64,000 bases of DNA from Nitrospira sp. (lineage in GTDB: Bacteria > Nitrospirota > Nitrospiria > Nitrospirales > Nitrospiraceae): positions 5,223-69,222 of the forward strand of contig SWDS01000006.1 in assembly GCA_005116745.1 (NCBI GenBank), in the 5' to 3' direction. The translations under genes were made by a program, and so were the position numbers. The notes beneath the pieces were generated by a model, which was not told the DNA's origin, ran no database searches, and worked only from the letters and a program-made list of their open reading frames with translations. The first letter of the stretch is position 1, and every line of letters starts with the position of its first letter. Shown here in pieces: positions 8,333 to 16,910 of this stretch.

Positions 8333-9277
8333 ATGCAGGTTCAGAAGAGCAGGAGGAACATCGGAGTCTGGTCTGTCGCGGCTTCGCTCGCTGGGGTGTT
8401 CGCACTTGGAGCACCGGGGCTGAGCAGCTCAGCGCTTGCCGCTGTCAGTCCACATGTGAGCGAAGCCGTCGAGCATGCGAAAGGTGCCGCGTCACATGGG
8501 AAGCAGGGACATGCCGACGCCTGTGTTCAGCGCGCGGAGGAAGGGCTTAAGCATGCACAAGCGGCTGGTGTGAAAAACCCGCATGTGGATATGGGCGTCA
8601 TACATCTGATGGAGGCGGTGCAACACGGCAAGGCAGGGCATGCGGATGCGTGCACCGAACATGCCGAGGGTGCGTCCACGCATTTGACTGAAGTCTTAGC
8701 TGAAGGTACGACGGCGACTGGGAACCGCGTGTTCTTTCGCGGAGGCTATGGCGCACTCACGAGCGATCGTGCCGGTGAGTTGATCACCGACGTCCATACC
8801 AAGGGGAATACCGGGACCGGCGGCTATTACATCGGCGGTGGAGCGGAACTCATGGTCACCAAGGACCTGTGGGGTATGATGCCAGGCGTTGCGCTCGTGG
8901 GCGAGATCGGATTGGAATTCAAAAGATGGAGTTCTAGCAGCGTCGTGAATGGGGAGGCCCTGGTCGGGAATACGGCTCCGGCCAAGGTGCAGATGACCAT
9001 GTTGACGGCGAGTGTGGCCCCCAAGATCAAGTTCAGGCAGGGGACCGATTTCCAACCCTGGATCATTCCGGTCGGGTTGGATTTCCATGTCATCAGTCCG
9101 ACATCAAGTCAGATCAATTATTTGGACATCGGGGTTCAGTTTGGTGGTGGCACGGAGTTTCGCGTGTGGAAAGAGTTGTGGCTTGGGCTCGACAGTCGAT
9201 TCCATCTGGCGTCCAATCAAACCAACACGGTGAATAATTTCTGGACCACCGGCATCTATGGGGCCATCGGATTCTAA
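8333..9277 (+). CDS. SmbP-like metal-binding domain fused to an outer-membrane beta-barrel
   Basis: A signal peptide (about 1-37, ending SSALAA) leads to a His-rich helical region (about 42-125). This region has two related repeats with the shared phrases HGKQGHADAC and HGKAGHADAC. It resembles the small periplasmic metal-binding protein SmbP of ammonia oxidisers. From about 130 to the end, the sequence has alternating amphipathic strands rich in Gly and aromatics and finishes in IGF, as outer-membrane barrels do. The protein is 314 residues, about three times a free SmbP. I infer a surface or periplasmic metal-binding porin-like protein. The metal is unknown; copper or nickel is plausible. 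Confidence 0.75.
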   Translation: MQVQKSRRNIGVWSVAASLAGVFALGAPGLSSSALAAVSPHVSEAVEHAKGAASHGKQGHADACVQRAEEGLKHAQAAGVKNPHVDMGVIHLMEAVQHGKAGHADACTEHAEGASTHLTEVLAEGTTATGNRVFFRGGYGALTSDRAGELITDVHTKGNTGTGGYYIGGGAELMVTKDLWGMMPGVALVGEIGLEFKRWSSSSVVNGEALVGNTAPAKVQMTMLTASVAPKIKFRQGTDFQPWIIPVGLDFHVISPTSSQINYLDIGVQFGGGTEFRVWKELWLGLDSRFHLASNQTNTVNNFWTTGIYGAIGF

Positions 9278-9340
9278 ACAGCCTGATGTTGCAGGACGTA
9301 CCCCCGTTCAGCCGTGGGCTGTGTTGTGTCGTGCTTTGCA

Positions 9341-9360
9341 GGGAGCCGCGATCGGCTCCC
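9341..9360 (+). terminator. Perfect 20-bp palindrome downstream of the SmbP-like gene
   Basis: GGGAGCCG-CGAT-CGGCTCCC forms an 8-bp GC-rich stem about 64 bp after the stop at 9277. Only a weak T-containing tail (TGCTCTT) follows. It may end the transcript, though termination efficiency is uncertain. Confidence 0.45.
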
Positions 9361-9478
9361 TGCTCTTACCCCCTACCCTTCCAGATTATGGGGACGGCTC
9401 GCTGGATTCGACGAGCGAGTGGCCACTGTGAACGAATAGGTCGGTCTTCTTCTCTGGAAGTTCTACAAAGGAGTTTCG

Positions 9479-10201
9479 ATGTCTATCCCTGAACAAGCCC
9501 CAGCGCTCCAGGCCCCCCCACGTCAATATGTCAATTTCGTCTTCTATCAAGTCGACCCAGCCTGGCGGCGTCTACCAGAGGATATCCGCACCCAGGGTAA
9601 ACAGGAGTTCCTGCGGGCCGTGGAGGACTATGCCGGCAAAGTCCTGGTGGTGCCGTATTCGACTATCGGCATTCGCGGCGACTGCGACTTTATGCTCTGG
9701 CGCATCAGCTACGATCTGGATCTCTTCCAGGATATGAGCACCAAGATACTCACCTCCGGCTTAGGACAATACCTCACGACCCCGTATTCCTATCTCGCGC
9801 TGACCAAACGGTCCGTCTACGTGGACCACCACACCCACGCGGGACAGGAAGGGAAACGGCTGACGGTGGTGCCGGGGAAGAGCAAATATAACTTCGTGTA
9901 TCCGTTCCTCAAGACACGCGAATGGTTCCTGCTCACGAAGGCGGCGCGACAGGGCATGATGGATGAGCATATCGAAGTGGGCCATCGGTTTCCGTCCGTG
10001 AAGCTGAATACGGCCTATTCGTTTGGGTTGGATGATCAGGAATGGGTGGTGGCGTTTGAAAGCGATAAGCCGGAAGACTTTCTGGAGCTCGTGATGGCGC
10101 TGCGCGAAACCGAGGGTTCACGCTACACGCTGCGTGACACGCCGATTTTCACCTGCGTTCGCAAGAGTCTCAAAGAAACGCTCGACACGCTCGGCGGCTA
10201 A
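9479..10201 (+). CDS. Coproheme decarboxylase-like protein (chlorite dismutase fold, ChdC/HemQ group)
   Basis: The 240-residue protein matches the chlorite dismutase/HemQ fold in length and motifs. The stretch KYNFVYPFLKTREWFLL carries Y141 where ChdC enzymes have the catalytic tyrosine. H164 in MMDEHIEVGH is placed as the proximal haem ligand. The arginine that true chlorite dismutases need in this region is not seen. The likely role is oxidative decarboxylation of coproheme III to haem b in the cytoplasm, which fits a genome rich in cytochromes. GGAG precedes the ATG, and a Rieske oxygenase gene follows after only 14 bp. An uncharacterised activity remains possible. Confidence 0.8.
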   Translation: MSIPEQAPALQAPPRQYVNFVFYQVDPAWRRLPEDIRTQGKQEFLRAVEDYAGKVLVVPYSTIGIRGDCDFMLWRISYDLDLFQDMSTKILTSGLGQYLTTPYSYLALTKRSVYVDHHTHAGQEGKRLTVVPGKSKYNFVYPFLKTREWFLLTKAARQGMMDEHIEVGHRFPSVKLNTAYSFGLDDQEWVVAFESDKPEDFLELVMALRETEGSRYTLRDTPIFTCVRKSLKETLDTLGG

Positions 10202-10215
10202 CGCCACAGAACTGC

Positions 10216-11256
10216 ATGCTCGAAGGTTTCTGGTACATTGCCGGGGAAAGTGCTGCGGTCAGGGCCGGGCGGCCATTCGCGTCGGTGCTCTGCAATCAGC
10301 CGTTGGTGCTGTTTCGGGATGGGCAGGGTCGCGTGCATGCGTTGGAAGATCGCTGTCCCCATAAGGGCGTGCCGCTCTCGTCGGCGCGGCAAGAAGGGGA
10401 TTCCTTGCGGTGCCCTTTTCACGGGTGGCGCTTTATCTCTTCCGGTGAATGTGTGGAAGTACCAGCCATCGGCAACGTAGCACATCCATCACTGGCCTCG
10501 GCCTGCGTGAAGACCTTTCCATCCGAGGAGCAGGATGGCTGGGTGTGGGTCTACATTGGTAGTGAGCAGTGCCCGAAACCCTCATCTCCACCACCATCGT
10601 TGCCGGTTCCAGCCGATGGCAGTCCGATGATTTCCGTGCGCGAGTCCGCAGAGGCGAAAGTCCGGTGGGATTTCGCAGTGGATAGTCTGATGGATCCCGC
10701 CCATGTCCCGTTCGTGCATCACAACTATTTCCGGCGGCGCGAGGCAGCCAGAAGAAAAGAAAAAGTGTTCACGCGGCTGCCGTTGGGGTTTCGCACGATC
10801 TCGCAGAATGTCGTGCTACCGGACACATTTATCTTTCGCGCCTTGTCTCCGAGGTTGAGCTCAGCCACGACCACGGTCGACTTCGTGCTGCCCGGCATCC
10901 ATCTGGAACGATGGGAGATCGGCACACGGTTCGCGTCTGTTATGTTGGTGGCCACACCGCTTACGGATGAACGAAGCCGGTTCGACATTTGCGTCGGGTG
11001 GAACTTCTTGCACGGGCTACCCGTGGGATGGCTCGTCCGCCGGACTTTACGCACCATTCTTCGCCAGGACCGGGACATCCTGGAATTGCAGGAACAGGGG
11101 TTCGGCCAGAAGGGAAGTATGTTATTGAACTTAGAATCAGACACATTGGCCGTGTGGTACCGTCGGCTGAAGAGATACCGTTTGGATCAATTGGCCGGTG
11201 TGCCGGACCCACAACATCCGGTTCCTGAGAAGACCACGCTCAGCTGGACCACGTGA
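10216..11256 (+). CDS. Rieske non-haem iron oxygenase
   Basis: The 346-residue protein has an N-terminal Rieske [2Fe-2S] domain with C47-P-H49 and C66-P-F-H69. A catalytic domain follows whose iron site is readable as MDPAHVPFVH (D160, H163, H168). The architecture matches terminal oxygenases of the vanillate demethylase/pheophorbide oxygenase type, which hydroxylate or demethylate aromatic or tetrapyrrole substrates. The 14-bp spacing from the ChdC-like gene implies co-transcription and suggests, without proving, a tetrapyrrole substrate. No dedicated reductase gene is nearby. Confidence 0.85.
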   Translation: MLEGFWYIAGESAAVRAGRPFASVLCNQPLVLFRDGQGRVHALEDRCPHKGVPLSSARQEGDSLRCPFHGWRFISSGECVEVPAIGNVAHPSLASACVKTFPSEEQDGWVWVYIGSEQCPKPSSPPPSLPVPADGSPMISVRESAEAKVRWDFAVDSLMDPAHVPFVHHNYFRRREAARRKEKVFTRLPLGFRTISQNVVLPDTFIFRALSPRLSSATTTVDFVLPGIHLERWEIGTRFASVMLVATPLTDERSRFDICVGWNFLHGLPVGWLVRRTLRTILRQDRDILELQEQGFGQKGSMLLNLESDTLAVWYRRLKRYRLDQLAGVPDPQHPVPEKTTLSWTT

Positions 11257-11365
11257 TACCTACGGTCCACTGCAACCGCACATACTGAAGAACAAGACGG
11301 CGTAGAGGATTCAGTCTTGGCTCGCGCCGAATGTGCTCAATGTCTCAGACCGGTCCGTCGGACTG

Positions 11366-11650
11366 ATGAAGGGTGATACCCGTCTGCCTGTGAGCACAGA
11401 ACTCACCATCTTGGATGAACTTCAGGACGGCGATCGGCGATCCGTCGGTCGCTCCAATCAGGTGGTGGAGACCATACGCCGGCAGCCGGTGCTGTTTCCT
11501 GCCCTCATAGACGGTATGCATCATGACGACGAGGTGGTCCGCATGCGTGCCGCCGATGCGCTAGAAAAACTCATCGTGACAAATCCTGAGTGGCTCCAGC
11601 CTTTCAAAGTTCAGCTCATCAAGCATGTTTCGACTTTGCGAACAAGGTAG
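11366..11650 (+). CDS. Short HEAT-repeat protein, probably truncated
   Basis: About 94 residues are encoded. The middle, MHHDDEVVRMRAADALEKLI, is a typical HEAT helix pair, followed by a second helix set (NPEWLQPFKVQLIKH). The stop comes soon after, in STLRTR, where related proteins would be expected to continue with at least one more repeat. The ATG at 11366 is chosen; one at 11333 would add 11 residues. Such repeats mediate protein contacts, and no partner can be named. Confidence 0.5.
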   Translation: MKGDTRLPVSTELTILDELQDGDRRSVGRSNQVVETIRRQPVLFPALIDGMHHDDEVVRMRAADALEKLIVTNPEWLQPFKVQLIKHVSTLRTR

Positions 11651-11689
11651 GACGATTTTCCTCCCCCAGATCGATTATGATAGCGCGGT

Positions 11690-12166
11690 ATGTATTCCAC
11701 TCTGGTCGTCCTGCATATTCTTGCCGCGGTCAGTTGGGTCGGTGGCATGATCTTTCTCTCCTTGGTTTTAGCTCCCTTGGTCAGGGGGCGAAAAGCTGCG
11801 CCGGAGTTTATGGCGCTGTTTCGCTCTGCGGCACTAAGGTTTCGCCCTGTCGTCTGGATCGCGATGGCGATCCTCTTGATCACTGGGCCGATGTTACTCT
11901 CACACCGTGGCCTCAGTGTCATGGCACCGGCTTCGTGGCCGGGAATCGTGACCATGAAACTGACGTTGGTTGCCCTGTTGTTGTTCCTGACCCTACTCCA
12001 TGATCTTGTCTTCGGCCCTCAGGTCAGTCGGGTGAGCACTATCGCAGAATCTCAGCGAACCACCGGAGAACAAGTCATCTTCAAATCTGCTCGCTGGTTG
12101 CCACGTCTTTCGTTGCTCCTTGCACTGGCCGTTATAGTTGCGGCGACGGTGCTGGCACGGTCATAG
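11690..12166 (+). CDS. CopD-like integral membrane protein
   Basis: The 158-residue protein has four hydrophobic helices: around 1-27, 50-68, 83-105 and 135-156. The first begins STLVVLHILAAVSWVGGMIF, with histidine and tryptophan placed as in CopD/DUF4149-type proteins. A histidine also follows helix 3 (LLHDLVFGP). CopD relatives act in copper uptake, and the same fold includes haem-binding membrane proteins. Neighbouring haem genes would suit either role. Copper transport is only an inference. Confidence 0.6.
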   Translation: MYSTLVVLHILAAVSWVGGMIFLSLVLAPLVRGRKAAPEFMALFRSAALRFRPVVWIAMAILLITGPMLLSHRGLSVMAPASWPGIVTMKLTLVALLLFLTLLHDLVFGPQVSRVSTIAESQRTTGEQVIFKSARWLPRLSLLLALAVIVAATVLARS

Positions 12167-12300
12167 CCGAGCCAGGCGTTTGTGCGGTTCAGGGTTTCCC
12201 CCAGCTGTGCGCTCCCCTTCTCAAGGCGATGAGTCTGCTCGACTTCCGCGCCTCCGGCTAGTTATGCCGAAATCTAAGATCAAATTCTTTTTGTGACCCT

Positions 12301-12770
12301 AGGGCCCACCTTGGCCATGCGGCAGAACATCGGGAAGGGTCAATCTGTCGGGATGGATATTGAACTGCGGAGTCGTCTGGGTAGGCTGTACATGACGGTC
12401 GGATACTCGTTCGTCGATTCGATGATCATGACTTTTTCCCGCTAATCCATCGTGTGAGGGTCTACCCATCCCGAATGTTTCTCAGCACCAAGTCACCGCC
12501 GCTCTCACCATCGGCCGTCCGGACTTCGCGCAACTGACGATTCAGGCTCGATACTTGTCTCGGCAGTTCGCTGATGATTTGAATAGGCAACCGATCGCGG
12601 ATTTCAGCATCCTTGATGCATCGCTGCGAAAACGAATCGCCTCATGGGCAGAGCTCTTCATCAATGGCGAGAATTTCACCGACCGTCAGTACATCGCCAC
12701 GCAAACAGGGAGCACCAAAACTCTCGGCCAGCCGCTGCTCATTATCGGCGGCCTGCGGATCGATCTCTAG
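12301..12770 (+). pseudogene. Frameshifted remnant of a TonB-dependent receptor (C-terminal barrel)
   Basis: One frame (about 12310-12445) encodes MRQNIGKGQSVGMDIELRSR and VGYSFVDSMI, which is typical late barrel strand sequence, and then stops. The reading continues in the next frame from about 12447 with EGLPIPNVSQHQVTAALTIG, ARYLSRQFADD and LFINGENFTDRQYIATQTGS, and ends at 12770 in GGLRIDL. No N-terminal plug or signal peptide is present. This is the last quarter of an outer-membrane receptor, inactivated by 5' loss and a frameshift. Confidence 0.8.
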
Positions 12771-12840
12771 CAGTAGAACTCACCGTAATCTGTCACCTTC
12801 TCTGACAGGACTTCTAGCTCCTTGTAGCAGAGGGTCGCTT

Positions 12841-12875
12841 AGCACGCTCATAATCTGGGGTAATATGAGCGTGCT
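12841..12875. terminator. 12-bp hairpin between convergent features
   Basis: AGCACGCTCATA (12841-12852) pairs perfectly with TATGAGCGTGCT (12864-12875) around an 11-nt loop. It lies between the receptor remnant on the plus strand and the minus-strand protease gene ending at 12923. It may be a bidirectional transcription barrier. There is no clear T-run on either side. Confidence 0.5.
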
Positions 12876-12922
12876 CCAAACATGGGCCTCCAGACCGTTC
12901 TGTTAGATCAGACTCGACCGTT

Positions 12923-15184
12923 TTACTGCGACCGTCGTCCTCCGACGATGATGATCGCTCGCTTCGACAGTACACCACCGAGCCCGTCTGGCGCGGTAGC
13001 AATGACCTCATGTCGCCCTTCGCTCAGATGAGGTGTCAATGCATATCCGAATCCTAGTTCCCCGTCGAGGCTGGAGGACCAGCGGATTTCTTGAGGTTGA
13101 ATGGCGCCAAGCCCGCGAGTGTCCACCATCACCGCAAGTGCCACTGGCCCCGGTGCAATAACGCATTTGTTCGACGGCAGGGTGAGATAGAGCTGCCGCG
13201 GCGTACGTTGCAGATCAAACGGCTGAGTGACCGCCGTCGCCGACTGTAGCTCTGCGGTGCCAATGGCCCTGAAGATACAGCGGTTTCCACCTGGTAAACG
13301 ATCAGCCTCGATCGTCACTTCACCATTCGAAGGGTCGAATGCAACCGGCTGCCAAGTCACGCCGTCGTCCGCACTGAAGAGCACGACCACCGACACACGC
13401 TCGCGCGGATGGCTCGCGCTGACACGTACCATGAGGTGCGTCTCACTGCGTTTAGGCCCTTCAATCGATACGAGCGGTGGTTCACCCACGCTGATCGTGT
13501 GTAAGGCTTCCTCACCGCGATGGAACGCGATGCTTGCAACGCCGGCAGGCCAGTCCACTACCTCTTGAAAGTCAAGCCAAGGCTCACGCTCGAGGGGCAC
13601 GGAGCCTCCACTACAGCCACATTGGCCACCCCCGTGCGCCGGCGCCCATGTGCAATGATGGGTGGCCAGAACTTGACCGTTGCCATCGAGCAAATCCAAT
13701 GACAGTGGCGAGAACGCGCCGACCGGGCGAGGCGGCACCATTCCCGCTGCTTCAATACATACCGACTTGCGAATTTCGACACGAGTCGTGTTTCGCACCG
13801 CGCGGTAGATACGGACGTCGAGCACGAGTAAAGGCCGCAGCAGCCGAGGATTGATCGGCTCGGACTGATACGTGCCGCGCCGATCAAAGATATTCTGATA
13901 GGTGTAAGGCGAGATCCATTGGTTCTTACCGTACGACATAATATCGTCGCTGCTCGACGGATCGAACAGCGTGGGCGGCGACGTTCCCGTGTCGATCCCG
14001 ACCTCACCGATCGACCTCGCGCTGCCGCCATAGTTCGGATAGCCGAGGTCATTTGTCGTATCGCCCGGGACAGCCACGTGGCTGCGGTCATATAGATGAC
14101 CGATCTCATGGGCGAAGGTTGAATCGAGTCCGACGAAGCCCCCCCCCGCCCCTCTGCCACAACCGGAATTAATTTTTTCGCTGCCTGCTGGAATCGCCGC
14201 CTGCGGTACCATCCCGTAGACAATGTCGCCCAGCTGGAAGAGGGCGGTGAAGATACGCGTCATATTGAGCTCTGTCACAAGACTCAACCACGCGTTGTTA
14301 CACCCACCGGGCTCGGGCGAAACCATCGCGAAGGCCGCACTGCTCGTGATTTCTGCGGTAAGAATCGTTGACTCGAAGTAGGGAAATGGGAGCATCCGTT
14401 CTGCAAGTCCCAGAGTGGCGAGCATCGCGGCGTCTGTGGGTTTGTTGACGTTGCCCGCGTTATCTGTCCAATTGACTCGTACCAAGCAGACTTTTGGCGC
14501 CGGAACATCAATGAATTGTAGGTACTGCGTAGCAGTAGCAGACCTCCCTGACATTACGCCGTCGGTTACGGGCCAGAGTCGCACTGTTATGTGGATGCGG
14601 CCGCGTCGGCAGTAATATGCTGGGACGATGAAGTTGAGCGGGCAGTTGACATTAATGAGGGTTGTAGAAGGCCGTACAACAAGGCCTCCACCTCCGCCCG
14701 AGAATGTGAATTCCTGATCCCAAAGCCCGCGGTCGAGATCCGAGGTGGAACCGATGCGCGCTCCGTCGGAACGTGTCGGCCCTGTTTGATAGATAACGCG
14801 ATTGCCAATGGAAAAGATTAACTCCCCCGTGACGCGTTGCCCGGTGAGCGTATCAGCACCAAGCATGCCGCGTCGCACGAAGGGGTAGACGCGCGCAACC
14901 ATCGTTTTGTATGCGACCAACGACACGGCATTGTCATCGCCATGACTAGCACCAGTGCTTCCATTGTATTGGATCGACTGAGTGAACTCCATGCCGGCAA
15001 TCTCAACTCTCGAACCCGCACGAAGGTCGCGAAGCGGATCATCATTCTGCGGGCGAATCTCCAAGTCCAGAGGTATTCGGGCCTCTGGCTCGCCCGTTGG
15101 ACCTAAAGAGACGCGTCCTGAGAGACGTGCTGCAATGGCATCGGCAAGAGCATCGAGCGTGGGAATGCCGGATGGGTTCTGCAT
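12923..15184 (-). CDS. Large metzincin-like zinc metalloprotease with C-terminal Ig-like domains
   Basis: About 753 residues. The zinc site is HEIGHLYDRSH at 359-369, an HExxHxxDxxH variant of the metzincin signature. A Met-turn candidate, DDIMSYG, follows about 55 residues later. The last 300 residues look like beta-sandwich modules, for example VVLFSADDGVTWQPVAF. The ATG at 15184 is preceded on the minus strand by GGAGG with good spacing; a frame opening further upstream has no signal. No export signal is visible at MQNPSGIPTLDALADAIAAR, so it may leave by a non-Sec route or act inside. Substrate unknown. Confidence 0.75.
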   Translation of the reverse strand: MQNPSGIPTLDALADAIAARLSGRVSLGPTGEPEARIPLDLEIRPQNDDPLRDLRAGSRVEIAGMEFTQSIQYNGSTGASHGDDNAVSLVAYKTMVARVYPFVRRGMLGADTLTGQRVTGELIFSIGNRVIYQTGPTRSDGARIGSTSDLDRGLWDQEFTFSGGGGGLVVRPSTTLINVNCPLNFIVPAYYCRRGRIHITVRLWPVTDGVMSGRSATATQYLQFIDVPAPKVCLVRVNWTDNAGNVNKPTDAAMLATLGLAERMLPFPYFESTILTAEITSSAAFAMVSPEPGGCNNAWLSLVTELNMTRIFTALFQLGDIVYGMVPQAAIPAGSEKINSGCGRGAGGGFVGLDSTFAHEIGHLYDRSHVAVPGDTTNDLGYPNYGGSARSIGEVGIDTGTSPPTLFDPSSSDDIMSYGKNQWISPYTYQNIFDRRGTYQSEPINPRLLRPLLVLDVRIYRAVRNTTRVEIRKSVCIEAAGMVPPRPVGAFSPLSLDLLDGNGQVLATHHCTWAPAHGGGQCGCSGGSVPLEREPWLDFQEVVDWPAGVASIAFHRGEEALHTISVGEPPLVSIEGPKRSETHLMVRVSASHPRERVSVVVLFSADDGVTWQPVAFDPSNGEVTIEADRLPGGNRCIFRAIGTAELQSATAVTQPFDLQRTPRQLYLTLPSNKCVIAPGPVALAVMVDTRGLGAIQPQEIRWSSSLDGELGFGYALTPHLSEGRHEVIATAPDGLGGVLSKRAIIIVGGRRSQ

Positions 15185-15474
15185 GGTTGTTCCTCCGTGT
15201 GTCGAAATGAAGAATCCTCTTGCATGGCATACACCTCGATCAAGGCAATGGTGAAAATCCGTCCATAGGCTAAAACGAACACGTGTATCATCAGCGCTGC
15301 TGGACGAGAAGAAGCAAGGCAGGCCATTTGCCGAGATATGCCTCAAAACATGGAAATTGAAATTTAGATAAATTCATCACTCTCCAAAGGGTGCATCGAA
15401 GATGTCTGTCATCAATCAATGAAGTTCAATGAAGTACTTCTGTGATGGTCCAAGAATTTAGAGGTCCAATGTAA

Positions 15475-16785
15475 TTAGGATGCTGTGCGAAAGCGCCAGT
15501 CACGTGACGGATCACCGTCACATAGGTATTGAACGGCTGCGGTGTTTTTGACGGTCCCTCCGCCCGCAATGGTTAGACAAAGGCTACTATTCACATTCAC
15601 GAGTCTGAACGTGCGATCGTCGACTTTGGTGTAGCGCCAGCGATATGAAGGACCATCGTCGCAGGTGGATTGAATGACAGTGTTGTTTTTATCTTTGCCT
15701 GCCCCAGCGATGGTTAGGCACAGCCCACTATGCACGTTTGTAATCTTCAGGGTGTCGGCCCCCTCCAAGGGGGTCATACTCCAGGAACGTGACGGATCAC
15801 TGTCGCATAGGTATTGGACGGCTGTGGTATTTGTGGCAGTTCCTCCTCCCGCAACGGTTAGGCATAAATTGCTATGCGCATTCACGATTACTCCTTTTCC
15901 TTTAGGGGAGGTAGCGATCAGTGAGTTCTTAATGAGCGAAGTTTTCGGAGGAACTTCAACAGTAGCAGTAAAGGAGCTTGTTGGACCGCCTCCGGAGTTT
16001 TTGATGGTACCATTGACAGTTACCTGGAATCCTTCGTCACATGGTTTTTGACACGTGACTGCGAAGTTACGGCCACTACCCATGGCAATGTGTTCCTGTG
16101 ATTTCGCATGAATCTTTATACCTTCCTTTTCCGCGCCTTCGGTCACAAAACTAATGGAAATGGAGGGCACGCTACCGGCCAATACTCCAGGAACCCACAT
16201 AACGTTTACGTAGGATTTTCCTGCTTTGTCGCGGCTCGCAAACGCGTAGAGATCAGTCTCTTTCGTTCGAGAGATGCAATCTTTCCAGGCATTAACGGTT
16301 CCAGGATCGCGCACGTAGCTTGCATAAGTAGTCACCAAATTTTGGCTCGCCGACGAATTTGAAGTTTTTGATCCCCCACGCTTTTCCTTGGCCGAATTAA
16401 ACTTCTGCTTAAATTCTGACTCGGATACCTTATTTTCAGAAGTTACATCTATTCCTAATTCCCCACCAATAGGGCCATAGTGAAATTCGGCCTCAATTGT
16501 CGTTCCATTCTTCTTGGCTTCGTCGAACTTCTTCGAATAGGTCTCGAAGGCCTCTGTGTCCTTTTGACTGAAAAAGGTCTCGGTGGCTGCTGCAGCAGAT
16601 GCCGAATTGCTAGAATCACTCTTATTAATCTTATTGAATATGTCCTGCGAGAGAATTTGGTTACATTCTGCATACCCATCTGCCTGAGCTTCGGGGGCTA
16701 AGAACAAGACGCATCCCAATGCTAAACTCAGGGGTAAAGTGAACGGCCTAGTTGATCTGTTAACGCTCGAAGAATTAGTTTTCAC
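15475..16785 (-). CDS. Secreted protein with a ricin-type beta-trefoil lectin domain
   Basis: The 436-residue protein starts with a signal peptide (hydrophobic LPLSLALGCVLFLA, cleavage near AQA-D). The middle part (about 40-290) is Ser/Lys-rich and unfamiliar. The C-terminal 140 residues hold three trefoil repeats, each with SLCLTIAGGG-like and QYLCDGDPSRDWRF-like phrases, the QxW signature of ricin B lectins. The start codon is GTG at 16785, preceded by GGAGGAAAC. It probably binds carbohydrate outside the cell. Base composition looks lower in GC than the flanking chromosome, suggesting acquisition together with its neighbours. Confidence 0.8.
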   Translation of the reverse strand: MKTNSSSVNRSTRPFTLPLSLALGCVLFLAPEAQADGYAECNQILSQDIFNKINKSDSSNSASAAAATETFFSQKDTEAFETYSKKFDEAKKNGTTIEAEFHYGPIGGELGIDVTSENKVSESEFKQKFNSAKEKRGGSKTSNSSASQNLVTTYASYVRDPGTVNAWKDCISRTKETDLYAFASRDKAGKSYVNVMWVPGVLAGSVPSISISFVTEGAEKEGIKIHAKSQEHIAMGSGRNFAVTCQKPCDEGFQVTVNGTIKNSGGGPTSSFTATVEVPPKTSLIKNSLIATSPKGKGVIVNAHSNLCLTVAGGGTATNTTAVQYLCDSDPSRSWSMTPLEGADTLKITNVHSGLCLTIAGAGKDKNNTVIQSTCDDGPSYRWRYTKVDDRTFRLVNVNSSLCLTIAGGGTVKNTAAVQYLCDGDPSRDWRFRTAS

Positions 16786-16910
16786 GTTTCCTCCATATTG
16801 TAAAACTAGGACCCTAGTACTTAGCTCTCCTTATGCGCCAGTGCCTGCGGTTGTTCAGGGAAGGCGAGTAGCCATTTCCTGGCGATTTGATTCATTTCCG
16901 GCATACATCA

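Noticed and set aside
9479-10201. True chlorite dismutase
   Set aside because: The region around YPFLKTREW matches coproheme decarboxylases with a tyrosine, and the distal arginine needed for chlorite turnover is not seen.
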